Assembly (NCBI GenBank): GCA_052387095.1
Contig: JBQTJN010000054.1
Span: 1 to 24,106 of the forward strand
DNA from: JBQTJN01 sp052387095
GTDB lineage: Bacteria; Pseudomonadota; Alphaproteobacteria; Micavibrionales; Micavibrionaceae
Direction of reading: 5' to 3'
Length of the DNA stretch: 24,106 nucleotides
The notes under the pieces: generated by a model
Told to the model about the DNA's origin: nothing
The model's input: only the letters and a program-made list of their open reading frames with translations
The model's database searches: none
In this document: in pieces, positions 15,023-22,956 of the stretch
How positions within the stretch are numbered: position 1 is the stretch's first letter
How the letters are laid out: each line of letters begins with the position of its first letter
Program-made: the position numbers and the translations under genes

Positions 15023-16045
15023 ATGAACCGGGCTCTTGGAACGCTTTTCCATCCTTTTGCCACGGGCCTGATCCGGCCTGCGCCGGGCAGCCGCGCTGTA
15101 TTCATGAATGCCGGTGCGCACCCGGGCTTGGTGCATTTCCACAAAGACGCGCTGACGCTGCAGCAATATTTCAAACCTGCGACGGTCTTGCTGGAACGGG
15201 CGGGATTCACGGTTTCGTCCGATCTGCCCGAGGCTTGCGGGAGTTATAATATCGGGCTGCTGTTGTTTCCCAAAAATATTGTCGAGGGGACATCGATGCT
15301 GGCGCGGATGGCCGGCGCGCTGCGGGAAGGGAGCGTGCTGGTCTGCGCGGCCGATAATAAAGCAGGCGGAACGCGGTTGAAAAAGCTGCTGCAGCAATTC
15401 GGCTTCATCAATATTCAGGAAGTTTCAAAGAACAAGGCGCGTGTTGTATGGGGGACCATGTCCGGCATCCTGCCCGAGATTTTACGCGCGGCGCTGGACA
15501 AGGGATCGCTGCATGTTTCTTCGCATGGTTTTGCCAGCCAGGCCGGGTTGTTCGGCTGGGATAAAATCGACAGGGGTTCGGAGATTCTCACGCGTCATTT
15601 GCCGGCCGATCTCAAAGGCGCAGGAGCGGATTTCGGCTGCGGTTATGGGTATCTCGCGCATCACGTGCTGCGAACCTGTCCGGACGTGAGTCTGATCACC
15701 TGTATGGATGCCGATGCGCGGGCGATTCAAGCGGCGCGGGATAATCTCAAGAAATTTGGTTCGCGCGCAGGATATATATGGGACGATCTGACGCAGAACG
15801 AGCGCATTCCCGGTTCGCTCGCATGGATCGTGATGAACCCGCCATTCCATGAAGCGGAGAGAAACAGCATTGCGACAGGGCAGAATTTTGTAAAAACAGC
15901 GCATGCGTGCCTGCGGACGGGCGGAGCATTGTGGATGGTGGCGAACGCGCATCTGCCTTATGAGCGGGAGCTGCGCGAGCATTTCAAAGCCTGTGAGAAA
16001 ATTTTCGAAGGCGGCGGATTCAAGATTTACCGTGCGCAGAAATAA
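15023..16045 (+). CDS. rsmC: RsmC/RlmG-type 16S/23S rRNA guanine-N2 methyltransferase
   Basis: 340 residues, with the two-domain layout of RsmC: a degenerate N-terminal methyltransferase-like half and an active C-terminal half. The SAM loop GADFGCGYGYLA is at 201-212 and the amino-methyltransferase motif NPPFHE at 272-277; FGWDKIDRGSEIL just before the SAM domain is typical. E. coli RsmC makes m2G1207 in 16S rRNA and RlmG makes m2G1835 in 23S; the sequence does not decide between them, RsmC being favoured by length and the N-half. It directly abuts the stop of the convergent AAA+ gene with no intervening base. Confidence 0.85.
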   Translation: MNRALGTLFHPFATGLIRPAPGSRAVFMNAGAHPGLVHFHKDALTLQQYFKPATVLLERAGFTVSSDLPEACGSYNIGLLLFPKNIVEGTSMLARMAGALREGSVLVCAADNKAGGTRLKKLLQQFGFINIQEVSKNKARVVWGTMSGILPEILRAALDKGSLHVSSHGFASQAGLFGWDKIDRGSEILTRHLPADLKGAGADFGCGYGYLAHHVLRTCPDVSLITCMDADARAIQAARDNLKKFGSRAGYIWDDLTQNERIPGSLAWIVMNPPFHEAERNSIATGQNFVKTAHACLRTGGALWMVANAHLPYERELREHFKACEKIFEGGGFKIYRAQK

Positions 16046-17071
16046 TCAGTCCGGCAGGGTGAGTTTCAGGTTTATCCTCGCACCTTTGCCGCAGGGCTTG
16101 GGCGGCATTTCCTGGGGCGCCGGGCCGTTTTCAAGCGCGGCGACTTCCCTGCGCAGCGCCTCAAGTCTTTTCTCGTCATGCAAAGCGGTTTTATTCAGGT
16201 TGGTTTCTCGGCCGACCATATAATAAACGGATTCCGGCGCAAGATCCGTCCCGGTACCGAATTGTTTAACGTGATAGGCCATTGCGGCATCCATCGTGAT
16301 GATGGATTTGTCGGGCTGGCTGCGCTTGCGCATATGTTCTTCGGCCAGCCTCGTAATCAGCATCAGCATGTCGTTGGAGATTTTAACGTTGTGGTGTCTT
16401 TCGAAGCCGGAGCGCAAGGCCTGCAGGATGCGGTAGGTTTCGGTGATGCCCGGCGCGGCCAGATGGACTTTTTGAAAGCGGCGGTCGAGGGCGGGATCGG
16501 GTTCCACATAGGCGCGAAATTCATCCGACGTGGTTGCGCCGATGACCAGCAGGTCACCAACGGTGAGATAAGGCTTCATGACATCGGAAAGGCCTTTATA
16601 CGAAGAGGCGGTGCAGAGCGGCATGATCTGGTGAATTTCATCGATGAACAAAATAATGCGCGGGTGATTTTTGTGATGGTAGCGCTCTGCGACGCCCTTG
16701 CATAAAGGCAGGAAGCGCGCCTGGAAATCGGCGGGGCCATTCGTGCCGGCAGCCATGCGCGCGAGATCGACTTCGATCACGCGGGCGTTTTTCAGATAAT
16801 CGGGAACGTCGCCTTTAACAATTCTTTGCGCGAGACCGACGACTAAAGCGGTCTTGCCGACGCCGGCGGAGCCGAGCAGCACCGTGTTTTTGCGGCCTTT
16901 TTGCAGCAGGATGAGAAGGGTTTCATCGATCTCACGGTCGCGGCCCGTAATCGGATCATAACGGCCGGCGCGCTCCAGCCCGGTGAAATCGTTGCAGTAG
17001 AGCCGGAATAATTCCTCTAACTCCTTATCTGATATCAGCGGTTTCCAGTTCTCTGTCATGGGCTTCATCAT
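16046..17071 (-). CDS. Stand-alone ClpA/ClpB NBD1-like AAA+ ATPase
   Basis: 341 residues with one AAA+ module. DPITGRDREIDETLLILLQKGRKNTVLLGSAGVGKT gives the ClpB/ClpA-type entry motif plus Walker A (67-74). Walker B is IILFIDEIH (139-147), sensor 1 VIGATTSDEF (about 177-186) and the arginine finger DRRFQ (196-200); the lid region follows (AAPGITETYRILQALRSGFERHHNVKIS). Clp/Hsp100 proteins usually add an N-domain and, in ClpA/B, a second AAA+ domain, all absent here; the first 35 and last about 40 residues are unlike Clp. No VirB-like or protease partner lies beside it. It probably remodels a protein complex, target unknown. It abuts the rsmC-like gene convergently, and serB lies 27 bp upstream on the same strand. 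Confidence 0.8.
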   Translation of the reverse strand: MMKPMTENWKPLISDKELEELFRLYCNDFTGLERAGRYDPITGRDREIDETLLILLQKGRKNTVLLGSAGVGKTALVVGLAQRIVKGDVPDYLKNARVIEVDLARMAAGTNGPADFQARFLPLCKGVAERYHHKNHPRIILFIDEIHQIMPLCTASSYKGLSDVMKPYLTVGDLLVIGATTSDEFRAYVEPDPALDRRFQKVHLAAPGITETYRILQALRSGFERHHNVKISNDMLMLITRLAEEHMRKRSQPDKSIITMDAAMAYHVKQFGTGTDLAPESVYYMVGRETNLNKTALHDEKRLEALRREVAALENGPAPQEMPPKPCGKGARINLKLTLPD

Positions 17072-17098
17072 AACCGCAGAACGGGCAAAAAACCATTC

Positions 17099-17974
17099 CT
17101 AATCGCGTGTGAATTCATCTTCACGATAGCCCTGTGCATAAAGCGCGGCGGTGAGACCGGTGTGGATAATGAAGTTCGGGATCTCCGCTTTCACGGTATC
17201 CCTGGGCTGATAGCCAAGCCCGAGACCGGCGGCCTTTAGCATGGGGATATCGTTGGCGCCGTCGCCAATGGCCATGGTGTCTGTAGCGCTCAGGGAAATT
17301 TTTGCGCGGTAGTGTTCAAGAAACGCAGCCTTGGCATTTTTATCGAGGATCGTGCCGCAAACGGTGCCGGATAAAACCTCGTCTGCAATATCGAGCGTGT
17401 TGCCGTGATTGAAATCAAAGCCGCATTGCTTTGCGATGGCGCTTGTAAAAAATGTGAATCCGCCGGAGACAAGAACGCAGGTGCCGCCCTGTTTTTTCAT
17501 CGTGGCGACCAATGTTTTCGCACCGGGCGAGAGTTTCATATCCTCCAGTGTTTCGTGCAATGTTGCGCTTTTAAGCCCCTTGAGTAGCGCCACGCGTTCG
17601 CGGAGTGCCGTTTCAAAATCGAGTTTGCCTTCCATGGCTTGGGCAGTGATAATGGCGATTTTATCTTTCAGTCCCGCGAAAGCGGCGAGCTCATCGAGCG
17701 TTTCGCTGGTAACGATGGTGGAATCCATATCGGCGCGCAGCAATTTTTTGCGGCGGTTGTGCGCGGGGGTGATGAAAATGTCGGTTTTGTGTTCATTTAG
17801 GAATGCTCGCAGTCCCGGTGTGGCGGTGCAGGATTTTTCGATTTCGACCGCGGCGGCTTTGCGGGGCGAAAGCCATTCCATCTTGCCCGGCACCGCGACG
17901 GCCCGCGCGCAGGTCTCGGCGATCATGTTTTCCGTCAATCGTTCTGCGGCGACGAGCGTGATGATATGACGCAT
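17099..17974 (-). CDS. serB: Phosphoserine phosphatase
   Basis: 291 residues. The HAD core starts with RADMDSTIVTSE (nucleophile Asp82 in DMDST), followed by KDKIAIITAQAMEGKLDFETALRERVALLKG, the VSGGF motif, and GDGANDIPMLKAAGLG with the Mg2+-binding aspartates. The first 75 residues are an ACT-like regulatory domain as in longer SerB proteins. It removes phosphate from O-phospho-L-serine, the last step of serine synthesis, in the cytoplasm. It diverges from serC; the whole pathway (serA, serB, serC) is within 5 kb. The 125-bp gap to the serC start contains a palindromic element. Confidence 0.96.
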   Translation of the reverse strand: MRHIITLVAAERLTENMIAETCARAVAVPGKMEWLSPRKAAAVEIEKSCTATPGLRAFLNEHKTDIFITPAHNRRKKLLRADMDSTIVTSETLDELAAFAGLKDKIAIITAQAMEGKLDFETALRERVALLKGLKSATLHETLEDMKLSPGAKTLVATMKKQGGTCVLVSGGFTFFTSAIAKQCGFDFNHGNTLDIADEVLSGTVCGTILDKNAKAAFLEHYRAKISLSATDTMAIGDGANDIPMLKAAGLGLGYQPRDTVKAEIPNFIIHTGLTAALYAQGYREDEFTRD

Positions 17975-18014
17975 GAGGGCCCTTGTTTTTGCGCATAAAG
18001 TGCGTTAGCACAAA

Positions 18015-18078
18015 TTGCATCCCAAACTTGATTTGGGATCCATGGTTAGCATGGATCCTGACTTTCGTCAGGATGCAA
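18015..18078. repeat. 64-bp three-hairpin palindromic element between serB and serC
   Basis: TTGCATCC (18015-18022) pairs with GGATGCAA (18071-18078) and closes three hairpins. Hairpin 1 is ATCCCAAA/TTTGGGAT (18019-18039), hairpin 2 is GGATCCATG/CATGGATCC (18036-18058), hairpin 3 is ATCCTGAC/GTCAGGAT (18055-18074). Their bases partly overlap, so alternative folds compete. It resembles dispersed palindromic repeats of alphaproteobacteria, and it lies in the leader or promoter of serC. Confidence 0.75.
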
Positions 18079-18098
18079 AAACCGGAAAGACCATAAAT

Positions 18099-19283
18099 AT
18101 GAACAAGCCGTCTACCAAGCCCAACAATCCCTGCTTTTCTTCGGGGCCCTGCGCCAAGCGGCCGGGCTGGAGTTTTGAGGCGCTGGCGCATGCATTCCTC
18201 GGGCGTTCGCACCGCGCGGCGACACCGAAGGCGCAATTGCAGGAGGTGATTGAAAAGCACCGGGCGCTTTTAGGAATTACCGCGGATTATAAAATCGGAA
18301 TCGTACCGGCATCCGATACGGGCGCGGTGGAAATGGCTCTGTGGTCAATGCTGGGCGTGCGCGGCGTTGATGTGTTCGCGTGGGAGGCGTTCAGCACCGA
18401 CTGGCTGAAAGATATTACGAGCCATCTGAAAATAGCGGATGTGAAAATTCACGAGGCTGATTACGGCGCGCTTCCCGATTTGTCCAAGGCCGATCCTGCG
18501 CGTGACTGCGTGTTCGTATGGAACGGCACGACATCGGGCGTGCGTGTGCCCAATGGTGACTGGATTTCCTCTCAGCGCGAAGGGCTGACATTTTGTGATG
18601 CGACGTCGGCGGTGTTTGCCTATGATATGCCGTGGAAAAAACTCGATGTCACGACATGGTCGTGGCAGAAGGTGCTGGGCGGTGAGGGCGCACACGGCAT
18701 GCTGGTGCTCAGCCCGCGCGCGGTGGGGCGTCTGGAGAGTTTCAAACCCGACCGGCCCCTACCGAAAATTTTCCGCATGACAAAAAAGAACAACGACGGC
18801 AGGGTCGAACTCAACAATGAATTATTCGAAGGCGCGACGATCAACACGCCCTCCATGATGGGGGTGGCGGATTGCCTGGATGCACTGAACTGGGCGGAAA
18901 AAATCGGTGGCCTTAAAGCCACAATCAAACGCAGCGCGGAGAATTTTGCAGCTGTGGAACAATGGGTGGAAAAAACTTCGTGGGCGGAATTTCTGGCTGT
19001 AAGGCCGGAGACGCGTTCGACGACATCGGTGTGCCTGATATTCACCGACGAATGGTTTTTGGCTCTGCCGCGCGATGCGCAGCAGGCATTTGTGAAACTG
19101 ATGGCGAAGGCGCTGGAGGGCGAGAAAGTTGCCTACGATATCGCATCTTACCGGGATGCGCCGCCGGGGCTGCGGATCTGGTGTGGCGCGACGGTGGAAA
19201 CCGCTGATGTGAAAGCGCTACTGCCGTGGATCGAGTGGGCGCTCATGGAAACGAAAGCGGCGGAAATGAAGAAGGCGGCCTAA
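18099..19283 (+). CDS. serC: Phosphoserine aminotransferase
   Basis: 394 residues from the ATG at 18099, preceded by GGAAAGA; the frame is open back to 18015 but that part reads through the palindromic repeat. FSSGPCAKRPGWSFEALAHAFLGRSHRA and WNGTTSGVRVPNGDWI match the alphaproteobacterial SerC type. TTWSWQKVLGGEGAHG holds the PLP-binding Lys191. It converts 3-phosphohydroxypyruvate plus glutamate to phosphoserine and 2-oxoglutarate, and usually serves pyridoxal phosphate synthesis too. Its stop overlaps that of the convergent methyltransferase by 4 bp (CTAA 19280-19283). Confidence 0.96.
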   Translation: MNKPSTKPNNPCFSSGPCAKRPGWSFEALAHAFLGRSHRAATPKAQLQEVIEKHRALLGITADYKIGIVPASDTGAVEMALWSMLGVRGVDVFAWEAFSTDWLKDITSHLKIADVKIHEADYGALPDLSKADPARDCVFVWNGTTSGVRVPNGDWISSQREGLTFCDATSAVFAYDMPWKKLDVTTWSWQKVLGGEGAHGMLVLSPRAVGRLESFKPDRPLPKIFRMTKKNNDGRVELNNELFEGATINTPSMMGVADCLDALNWAEKIGGLKATIKRSAENFAAVEQWVEKTSWAEFLAVRPETRSTTSVCLIFTDEWFLALPRDAQQAFVKLMAKALEGEKVAYDIASYRDAPPGLRIWCGATVETADVKALLPWIEWALMETKAAEMKKAA

Positions 19284-19921
19284 ATATTTTTAAAAACCAG
19301 GCAATGGGTGTGGGGGTAATTTTCCCGCGCATTTTTCCACTGTACGATGATTTCATTTTCAAGGCGCAGCGATTTTGAAACAGCGAAGCTTAAGTCCCGT
19401 ACGAGCGGGGTATAGGCGCGGCCATGCAGATTGTCGGCCTGTACGATGACAATCGCATTTTTCTTCATGAGTTTTGCCAGGTTTTTATAGATCAGCGCCA
19501 TGCGCTTTAAATAGGTGTCGTAACCGGCATGTTTCGGATCGCCTGCGAAAAGCGGGTTCCATTTGTGATGCGTGGGCATATAAGGCGGCGAGGTGATAGA
19601 AAAATCCATTTTCGGCAGTCCGTATAAGAGAATTTTCGCGGCATCGCCCGGGATCAGGTGAGACCAATTCTCCAGTTGACCTGCCGCCCATTGATGGCGG
19701 CGTTCGTCGAATTCGATGCCGTAGGGCATGCGGCCCATTTCTTCCGCTACGAATAAAGTCGTGCCGAGGCCTGCAAAGGGGTCCAAAACCCGGTCCCCTT
19801 TCTTCGTGTATTTTTTAAGAAAATAGCGGACCAGGCTTTCCGGGTATTTTATATCGTGATCCTCGAAACGGGGCGCGTCGCGCTCGTGCTTATAAGGCAG
19901 AGTGATGAAACTTTCGGACAT
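19280..19921 (-). CDS. Orphan N6-adenine/N4-cytosine-type DNA methyltransferase
   Basis: 213 residues; an in-frame stop just upstream fixes the start at 19921. The SAM motif DPFAGLGTT (47-55) precedes the catalytic TSPPYMPT (110-117), an FxGxG-first order. This is unlike the beta class, in which the catalytic motif comes first, and the protein is short, with little room for a target-recognition domain. SPPY suggests N4-cytosine or N6-adenine methylation of DNA, though an RNA substrate is possible. No restriction endonuclease gene is adjacent, so it is likely an orphan. Two tiny coupled genes lie upstream on the same strand. Confidence 0.82.
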   Translation of the reverse strand: MSESFITLPYKHERDAPRFEDHDIKYPESLVRYFLKKYTKKGDRVLDPFAGLGTTLFVAEEMGRMPYGIEFDERRHQWAAGQLENWSHLIPGDAAKILLYGLPKMDFSITSPPYMPTHHKWNPLFAGDPKHAGYDTYLKRMALIYKNLAKLMKKNAIVIVQADNLHGRAYTPLVRDLSFAVSKSLRLENEIIVQWKNARENYPHTHCLVFKNI

Positions 19922-20032
19922 GATGCATCATAGGCGGGGAAGAGCGCTTTGAAAACCTCAAAGCTCTGTTGCTGTGAATTGAGCGGGCGTTTGCGGAAAC
20001 CAAGGCGGCGCAACAGAAAAAAGGCGGCGTGA

Positions 20033-20173
20033 TTATTGAATCGTGATTTCCAAATTTTCCGCTGTATCACGCAAAAGCTCCTCGCGGAATTCGGGAGTCC
20101 ATGAACAATCATCATGGTTGAAATCAACGACGGACGGGGATTCCGCATAAACGACGGCGATGACGGGGCTCAT
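20033..20173 (-). CDS. 46-residue small protein, translationally coupled
   Basis: ATG at 20171-20173 and stop TAA at 20033-20035. The start overlaps the stop of the upstream 80-codon gene in an ATGA arrangement, a classic sign of translational coupling. It opens MSPVIAVVYAESPSVVDF and ends in an acidic helix-like stretch (PEFREELLRDTAENLEITI). No domain recognised and no signal peptide. Downstream, about 110 nt reach the methyltransferase start; a different frame there looks somewhat coding, so an old frameshift cannot be excluded. Confidence 0.5.
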   Translation of the reverse strand: MSPVIAVVYAESPSVVDFNHDDCSWTPEFREELLRDTAENLEITIQ

Positions 20174-20412
20174 CCCGAATACGTGCGTAAATAAAGTCGT
20201 TCTTTTCCTTTTCCCCTCAAGATCCGTGGTTTTGCAACAGAGATGCGATAAGGCCGCGCAGTCGCAGCATATTGATCTATATGTACTGTTTCTTTTTCGC
20301 TAAATTCACCAACTTCCTTTTCTCCGCTGACAGACTGGTCAAAGTTTTGTACGCAATATTCAACAACGGCATTGAAAACAGTAAGAATTTTACTGCCTGT
20401 TTCATTTACCAT
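20170..20412 (-). CDS. 80-residue small protein of unknown function
   Basis: The ATG at 20410-20412 follows TAGGAG about 8 nt upstream, a strong ribosome site; a 19-codon open extension to 20469 is not needed. The N-half (MVNETGSKILTVFNAVVEYC) looks like a helix; the C-half is basic (KPRILRGKGKERLYLRTYSG). No domain or signal peptide was recognised. Its TGA stop overlaps the ATG of the next small gene. The divergent serA gene starts about 156 bp away across AT-rich DNA containing a GANTC site (GATTC at about 20480). Confidence 0.6.
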   Translation of the reverse strand: MVNETGSKILTVFNAVVEYCVQNFDQSVSGEKEVGEFSEKETVHIDQYAATARPYRISVAKPRILRGKGKERLYLRTYSG

Positions 20413-20568
20413 ATTTTTAACTCCTAAATAGTAGAAATAGCAATATGTATAAAAATGCTTTTTATGCAAATAAATATTTCTGATTCAAGGATGTTCTTGT
20501 GAAATCCCTCTCTTGCCGCTATTCCTTCTCGCCTGTTTTCATGAACAAGACAAAACCATGAGGAAAAT

Positions 20569-22143
20569 ATGGCACGAGTTCTTATCAGCGATGCGCTGGA
20601 TCCCCTTTCTGTCGAAATCTTCAAAAAGAAAAATATCGAAGTCGATTTCAAGCCGGGCCTGAAAGCCGATGAGCTTGAAAAAATCATAGGAAATTATGAC
20701 GGACTGGCGGTGCGTTCGGAAACGAAAGTCACGCCGGAGATTATCAAGTCCGGATCAAGGCTGAAAGTCATCGGCCGTGCCGGGATCGGCGTTGATAATA
20801 TCGATCTTCCCGCCGCCACCGAGGCCGGCATCGTTGTCATGAACACACCGTTTGGTAATTCCATTACGACGGCAGAGCATACGATCGCGATGATGTTCGC
20901 GCTGGCGCGGGAAATTCCGCAGGCCAATGAATCAACGCACCAAGGCAAGTGGGAAAAGAAGCGCTTTATGGGTGTCGAGCTTTATAAAAAAGTTCTGGGC
21001 GTGATCGGCTGCGGCAATATCGGCGGCATCGTGGCCAGCCGGGCACTCGGTATGGAGATGGAAGTGATTGCGTATGACCCGTTTTTAACGGAAGAACGCG
21101 CCATCGAAGTGGGCGTTGAAAAAGTTGAACTGGAGGATTTATTTGCGCGGAGCGATTTTATTACGATCCATGTGCCGAAAAATGAAAAAACGGGCGGCAT
21201 CATCAACAGGGATTCGATTGCAAAAATGAAAGACGGCGTGCGACTGATCAATTGCGCGCGCGGCGGCCTCGTGATCGAACAGGATCTGCGCGATGCGCTG
21301 GATTCCGGCAAAATTGCAGGCGCGGCGGTCGATGTGTTCGATGTCGAGCCGGCGACCCGCAATGTTTTGTTCGGGCACCCGAAGCTGATCTGCACGCCGC
21401 ATCTTGGCGCGGCCACATCCGAGGCGCAGGTGAATGTCGCGCTGCAGATCGCCGAACAGATGGCGGATTATCTCAATCACGGCAGCGTTGCCAATGCGCT
21501 TAATATGCCATCGATCAGCGCGGAAGACGCACCGCGGCTGCGACCTTATATGGCGCTGGCGGAACAACTGGGCGCCTTTGCCGGGCAGATTACGGAAGAA
21601 GCGATTCAGAAAATCGATATTGAGTACCAAGGGGATGTAGCGCTGCTGAATGTCAAACCGCTCAATTCTCTGGTGCTGGCGTCGGTGCTGCGCCCTTCGC
21701 TGGAGACAGTGAACTTAGTCTCCGCGCCGCAGATGGCGAAAGCGCGCGGTATCGCGTTGTCGGAAATTAAAAAGCAGGATTGCGATTTTGGTCATGCCGC
21801 GATCAAGGTCAGCGTGACAACTTCGCATGGCACGCGTGACGTGACCGGCACACTTTTTGGTGGTCATCCGCGCATGGTGTCCATCGAGGGCGTGGCGGTC
21901 GAGGCCGCGATGGACGGGCACATGCTGTTCATCCGCAACCACGACAAGCCGGGCATGATCGGCGGAATCGGGAAAATCCTGGGGGATGCAGGAATGAATA
22001 TTTCCGATTTTCGGCTGGGGCGTAAGGAGAAAGCCGGGGACGCGGTCTGTATCATCTCGCTCGATGCGGCGGTGAATGATTCTGTTTATGCGCAGATTGC
22101 AAATCTGCCGCAGATACGGGCGGCGAAACGGCTGAGTTTTTAA
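20569..22143 (+). CDS. serA: D-3-phosphoglycerate dehydrogenase, long ACT-containing type
   Basis: 524 residues, the long type-1 SerA. The substrate domain is split around the NAD domain, whose loop VIGCGNIGG lies at 145-153. The catalytic set is Arg231 (NCARGG), Glu260 (DVFDVEP) and His278 (TPHLGAATSE). An allosteric substrate-binding (ASB) domain follows, then a C-terminal ACT domain (about 450-524, LFIRNHDKPGMIGGIGKILGDAGMNISDF), likely the serine feedback site. It oxidises 3-phosphoglycerate to 3-phosphohydroxypyruvate, the first step of serine synthesis. GAGGAAAAT right before the ATG supports the start. serC and serB lie 1.3 kb and 2.6 kb away but not cotranscribed. Confidence 0.97.
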   Translation: MARVLISDALDPLSVEIFKKKNIEVDFKPGLKADELEKIIGNYDGLAVRSETKVTPEIIKSGSRLKVIGRAGIGVDNIDLPAATEAGIVVMNTPFGNSITTAEHTIAMMFALAREIPQANESTHQGKWEKKRFMGVELYKKVLGVIGCGNIGGIVASRALGMEMEVIAYDPFLTEERAIEVGVEKVELEDLFARSDFITIHVPKNEKTGGIINRDSIAKMKDGVRLINCARGGLVIEQDLRDALDSGKIAGAAVDVFDVEPATRNVLFGHPKLICTPHLGAATSEAQVNVALQIAEQMADYLNHGSVANALNMPSISAEDAPRLRPYMALAEQLGAFAGQITEEAIQKIDIEYQGDVALLNVKPLNSLVLASVLRPSLETVNLVSAPQMAKARGIALSEIKKQDCDFGHAAIKVSVTTSHGTRDVTGTLFGGHPRMVSIEGVAVEAAMDGHMLFIRNHDKPGMIGGIGKILGDAGMNISDFRLGRKEKAGDAVCIISLDAAVNDSVYAQIANLPQIRAAKRLSF

Positions 22144-22190
22144 TTTGCAGAAATTTGACGGCGCGCCCCGCGTTATATATGGTCCGGTCC

Positions 22191-22550
22191 ATGAACGGTG
22201 AAACCACGACACAGAATCAGGCGAGTTTTTTCAGAAGAAACGCTTTTAATATCGTAGCTAGTGCAGCTGTGACAGTTATTGTCTCTTCCGGTGCAGCCTA
22301 TCTAGCGATGCGCGCCGGTTTACCAGATCTGATTCAGAATGAAATTAGCGCGACGAAAAAATGGATATCGGCCCCGTCCCGGGAAACAAGCGCGCGCGAA
22401 GCTTTGGAAAAACACGCTTTGCCGGAAATGGATGCCACAATAATTTTGGATGCGGTAACCCGGGAAGTCCCGGCTTGCCGGCGGGTGGAAAGAGAGGATC
22501 TCGAGAAAATTTGCTATCAGGTCCTTACTGAAGTGAATCCGGGTCTTTAA
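22191..22550 (+). CDS. Small single-span membrane protein
   Basis: 119 residues from the ATG at 22191; a TTG at 22155 and an ATG at 22179 are in frame, but TTGACG (22155-22160) followed by TATATA (22174-22179) looks like a promoter over that stretch. One membrane span at about 19-41 (IVASAAVTVIVSSGAAYLAM) leaves a short N-terminal part inside and a C-terminal domain outside. The C-terminus has a Cys-R-R-V-E-R-E-D-L-E-K-I-Cys pair. A similar Cys-x10-Cys pattern appears in the next gene only if its -1 frame is read, so the two may be paralogues. No family recognised. It follows serA by 47 bp. Confidence 0.55.
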   Translation: MNGETTTQNQASFFRRNAFNIVASAAVTVIVSSGAAYLAMRAGLPDLIQNEISATKKWISAPSRETSAREALEKHALPEMDATIILDAVTREVPACRRVEREDLEKICYQVLTEVNPGL

Positions 22551-22641
22551 GCCTGAAAACAAACGTCCCGGACGTTCCTCGTGCGGCGAAAGACTTATTT
22601 TAACATAATTTACAAAGATCTTTTTTGTATTATGCAATTGT

Positions 22642-22956
22642 ATGGTTGAATTAGAAAAAAAACCGCAGAAACCGCCATCTTATCTTATTGATGCCAATCA
22701 TGGAGAAGGCTTCAAGGTGGCCCGATTCATGCCCTTGAGTCTTATCTTTGCGACTGTTGTGTCTCTGGTTTATTTTTTCGAACCCGTAAAAAAGCAGGCT
22801 GAGGTTCCCCAGGATATAGATGCTGTTTTCAAAAAAGCCCAGCTCAATCCTGGCTGCGAAAAGCGAATCCGCGAGAATCTGCTTAAAACAAGGCCGGTTG
22901 TAACGGCCTTGAGGAAGGCGACAGGCAGGCCTGCGTTCCGATTAAGGCCGAGCTGA
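22642..22956 (+). CDS. Small single-span membrane protein, probably frameshifted near its 3' end
   Basis: 104 residues in the open frame, ATG at 22642. A hydrophobic span lies at about 28-47 (FMPLSLIFATVVSLVYFF), after a short charged N-terminus. From codon 83 onward the frame turns Arg/Pro-rich (TGRPAFRLRPS). The -1 frame instead, entered at the A-run 22885-22888, gives 28 more codons to a TGA at 22971-22973, with better codon use and a Cys pair (GCNGLEEGDRQAC) like that of the previous gene. A hairpin (AAGGCCG 22890-22896, CGGCCTT 22904-22910) lies just after the run. The start codon is about 9 nt after TATTAT, so a near-leaderless mRNA is possible. Function unknown. Confidence 0.5.
   Translation: MVELEKKPQKPPSYLIDANHGEGFKVARFMPLSLIFATVVSLVYFFEPVKKQAEVPQDIDAVFKKAQLNPGCEKRIRENLLKTRPVVTALRKATGRPAFRLRPS

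Noticed and set aside
19849..20148. 99-codon minus-strand frame overlapping the methyltransferase start
   Set aside because: It overlaps two better-supported frames and lacks a ribosome site; part of it may be the remnant of a shifted small gene, but this cannot be shown.
22890..22910. Hairpin AAGGCCG/CGGCCTT as a transcription terminator
   Set aside because: No T-run follows on either strand and it lies within the coding sequence; kept only as context for the frameshift question.
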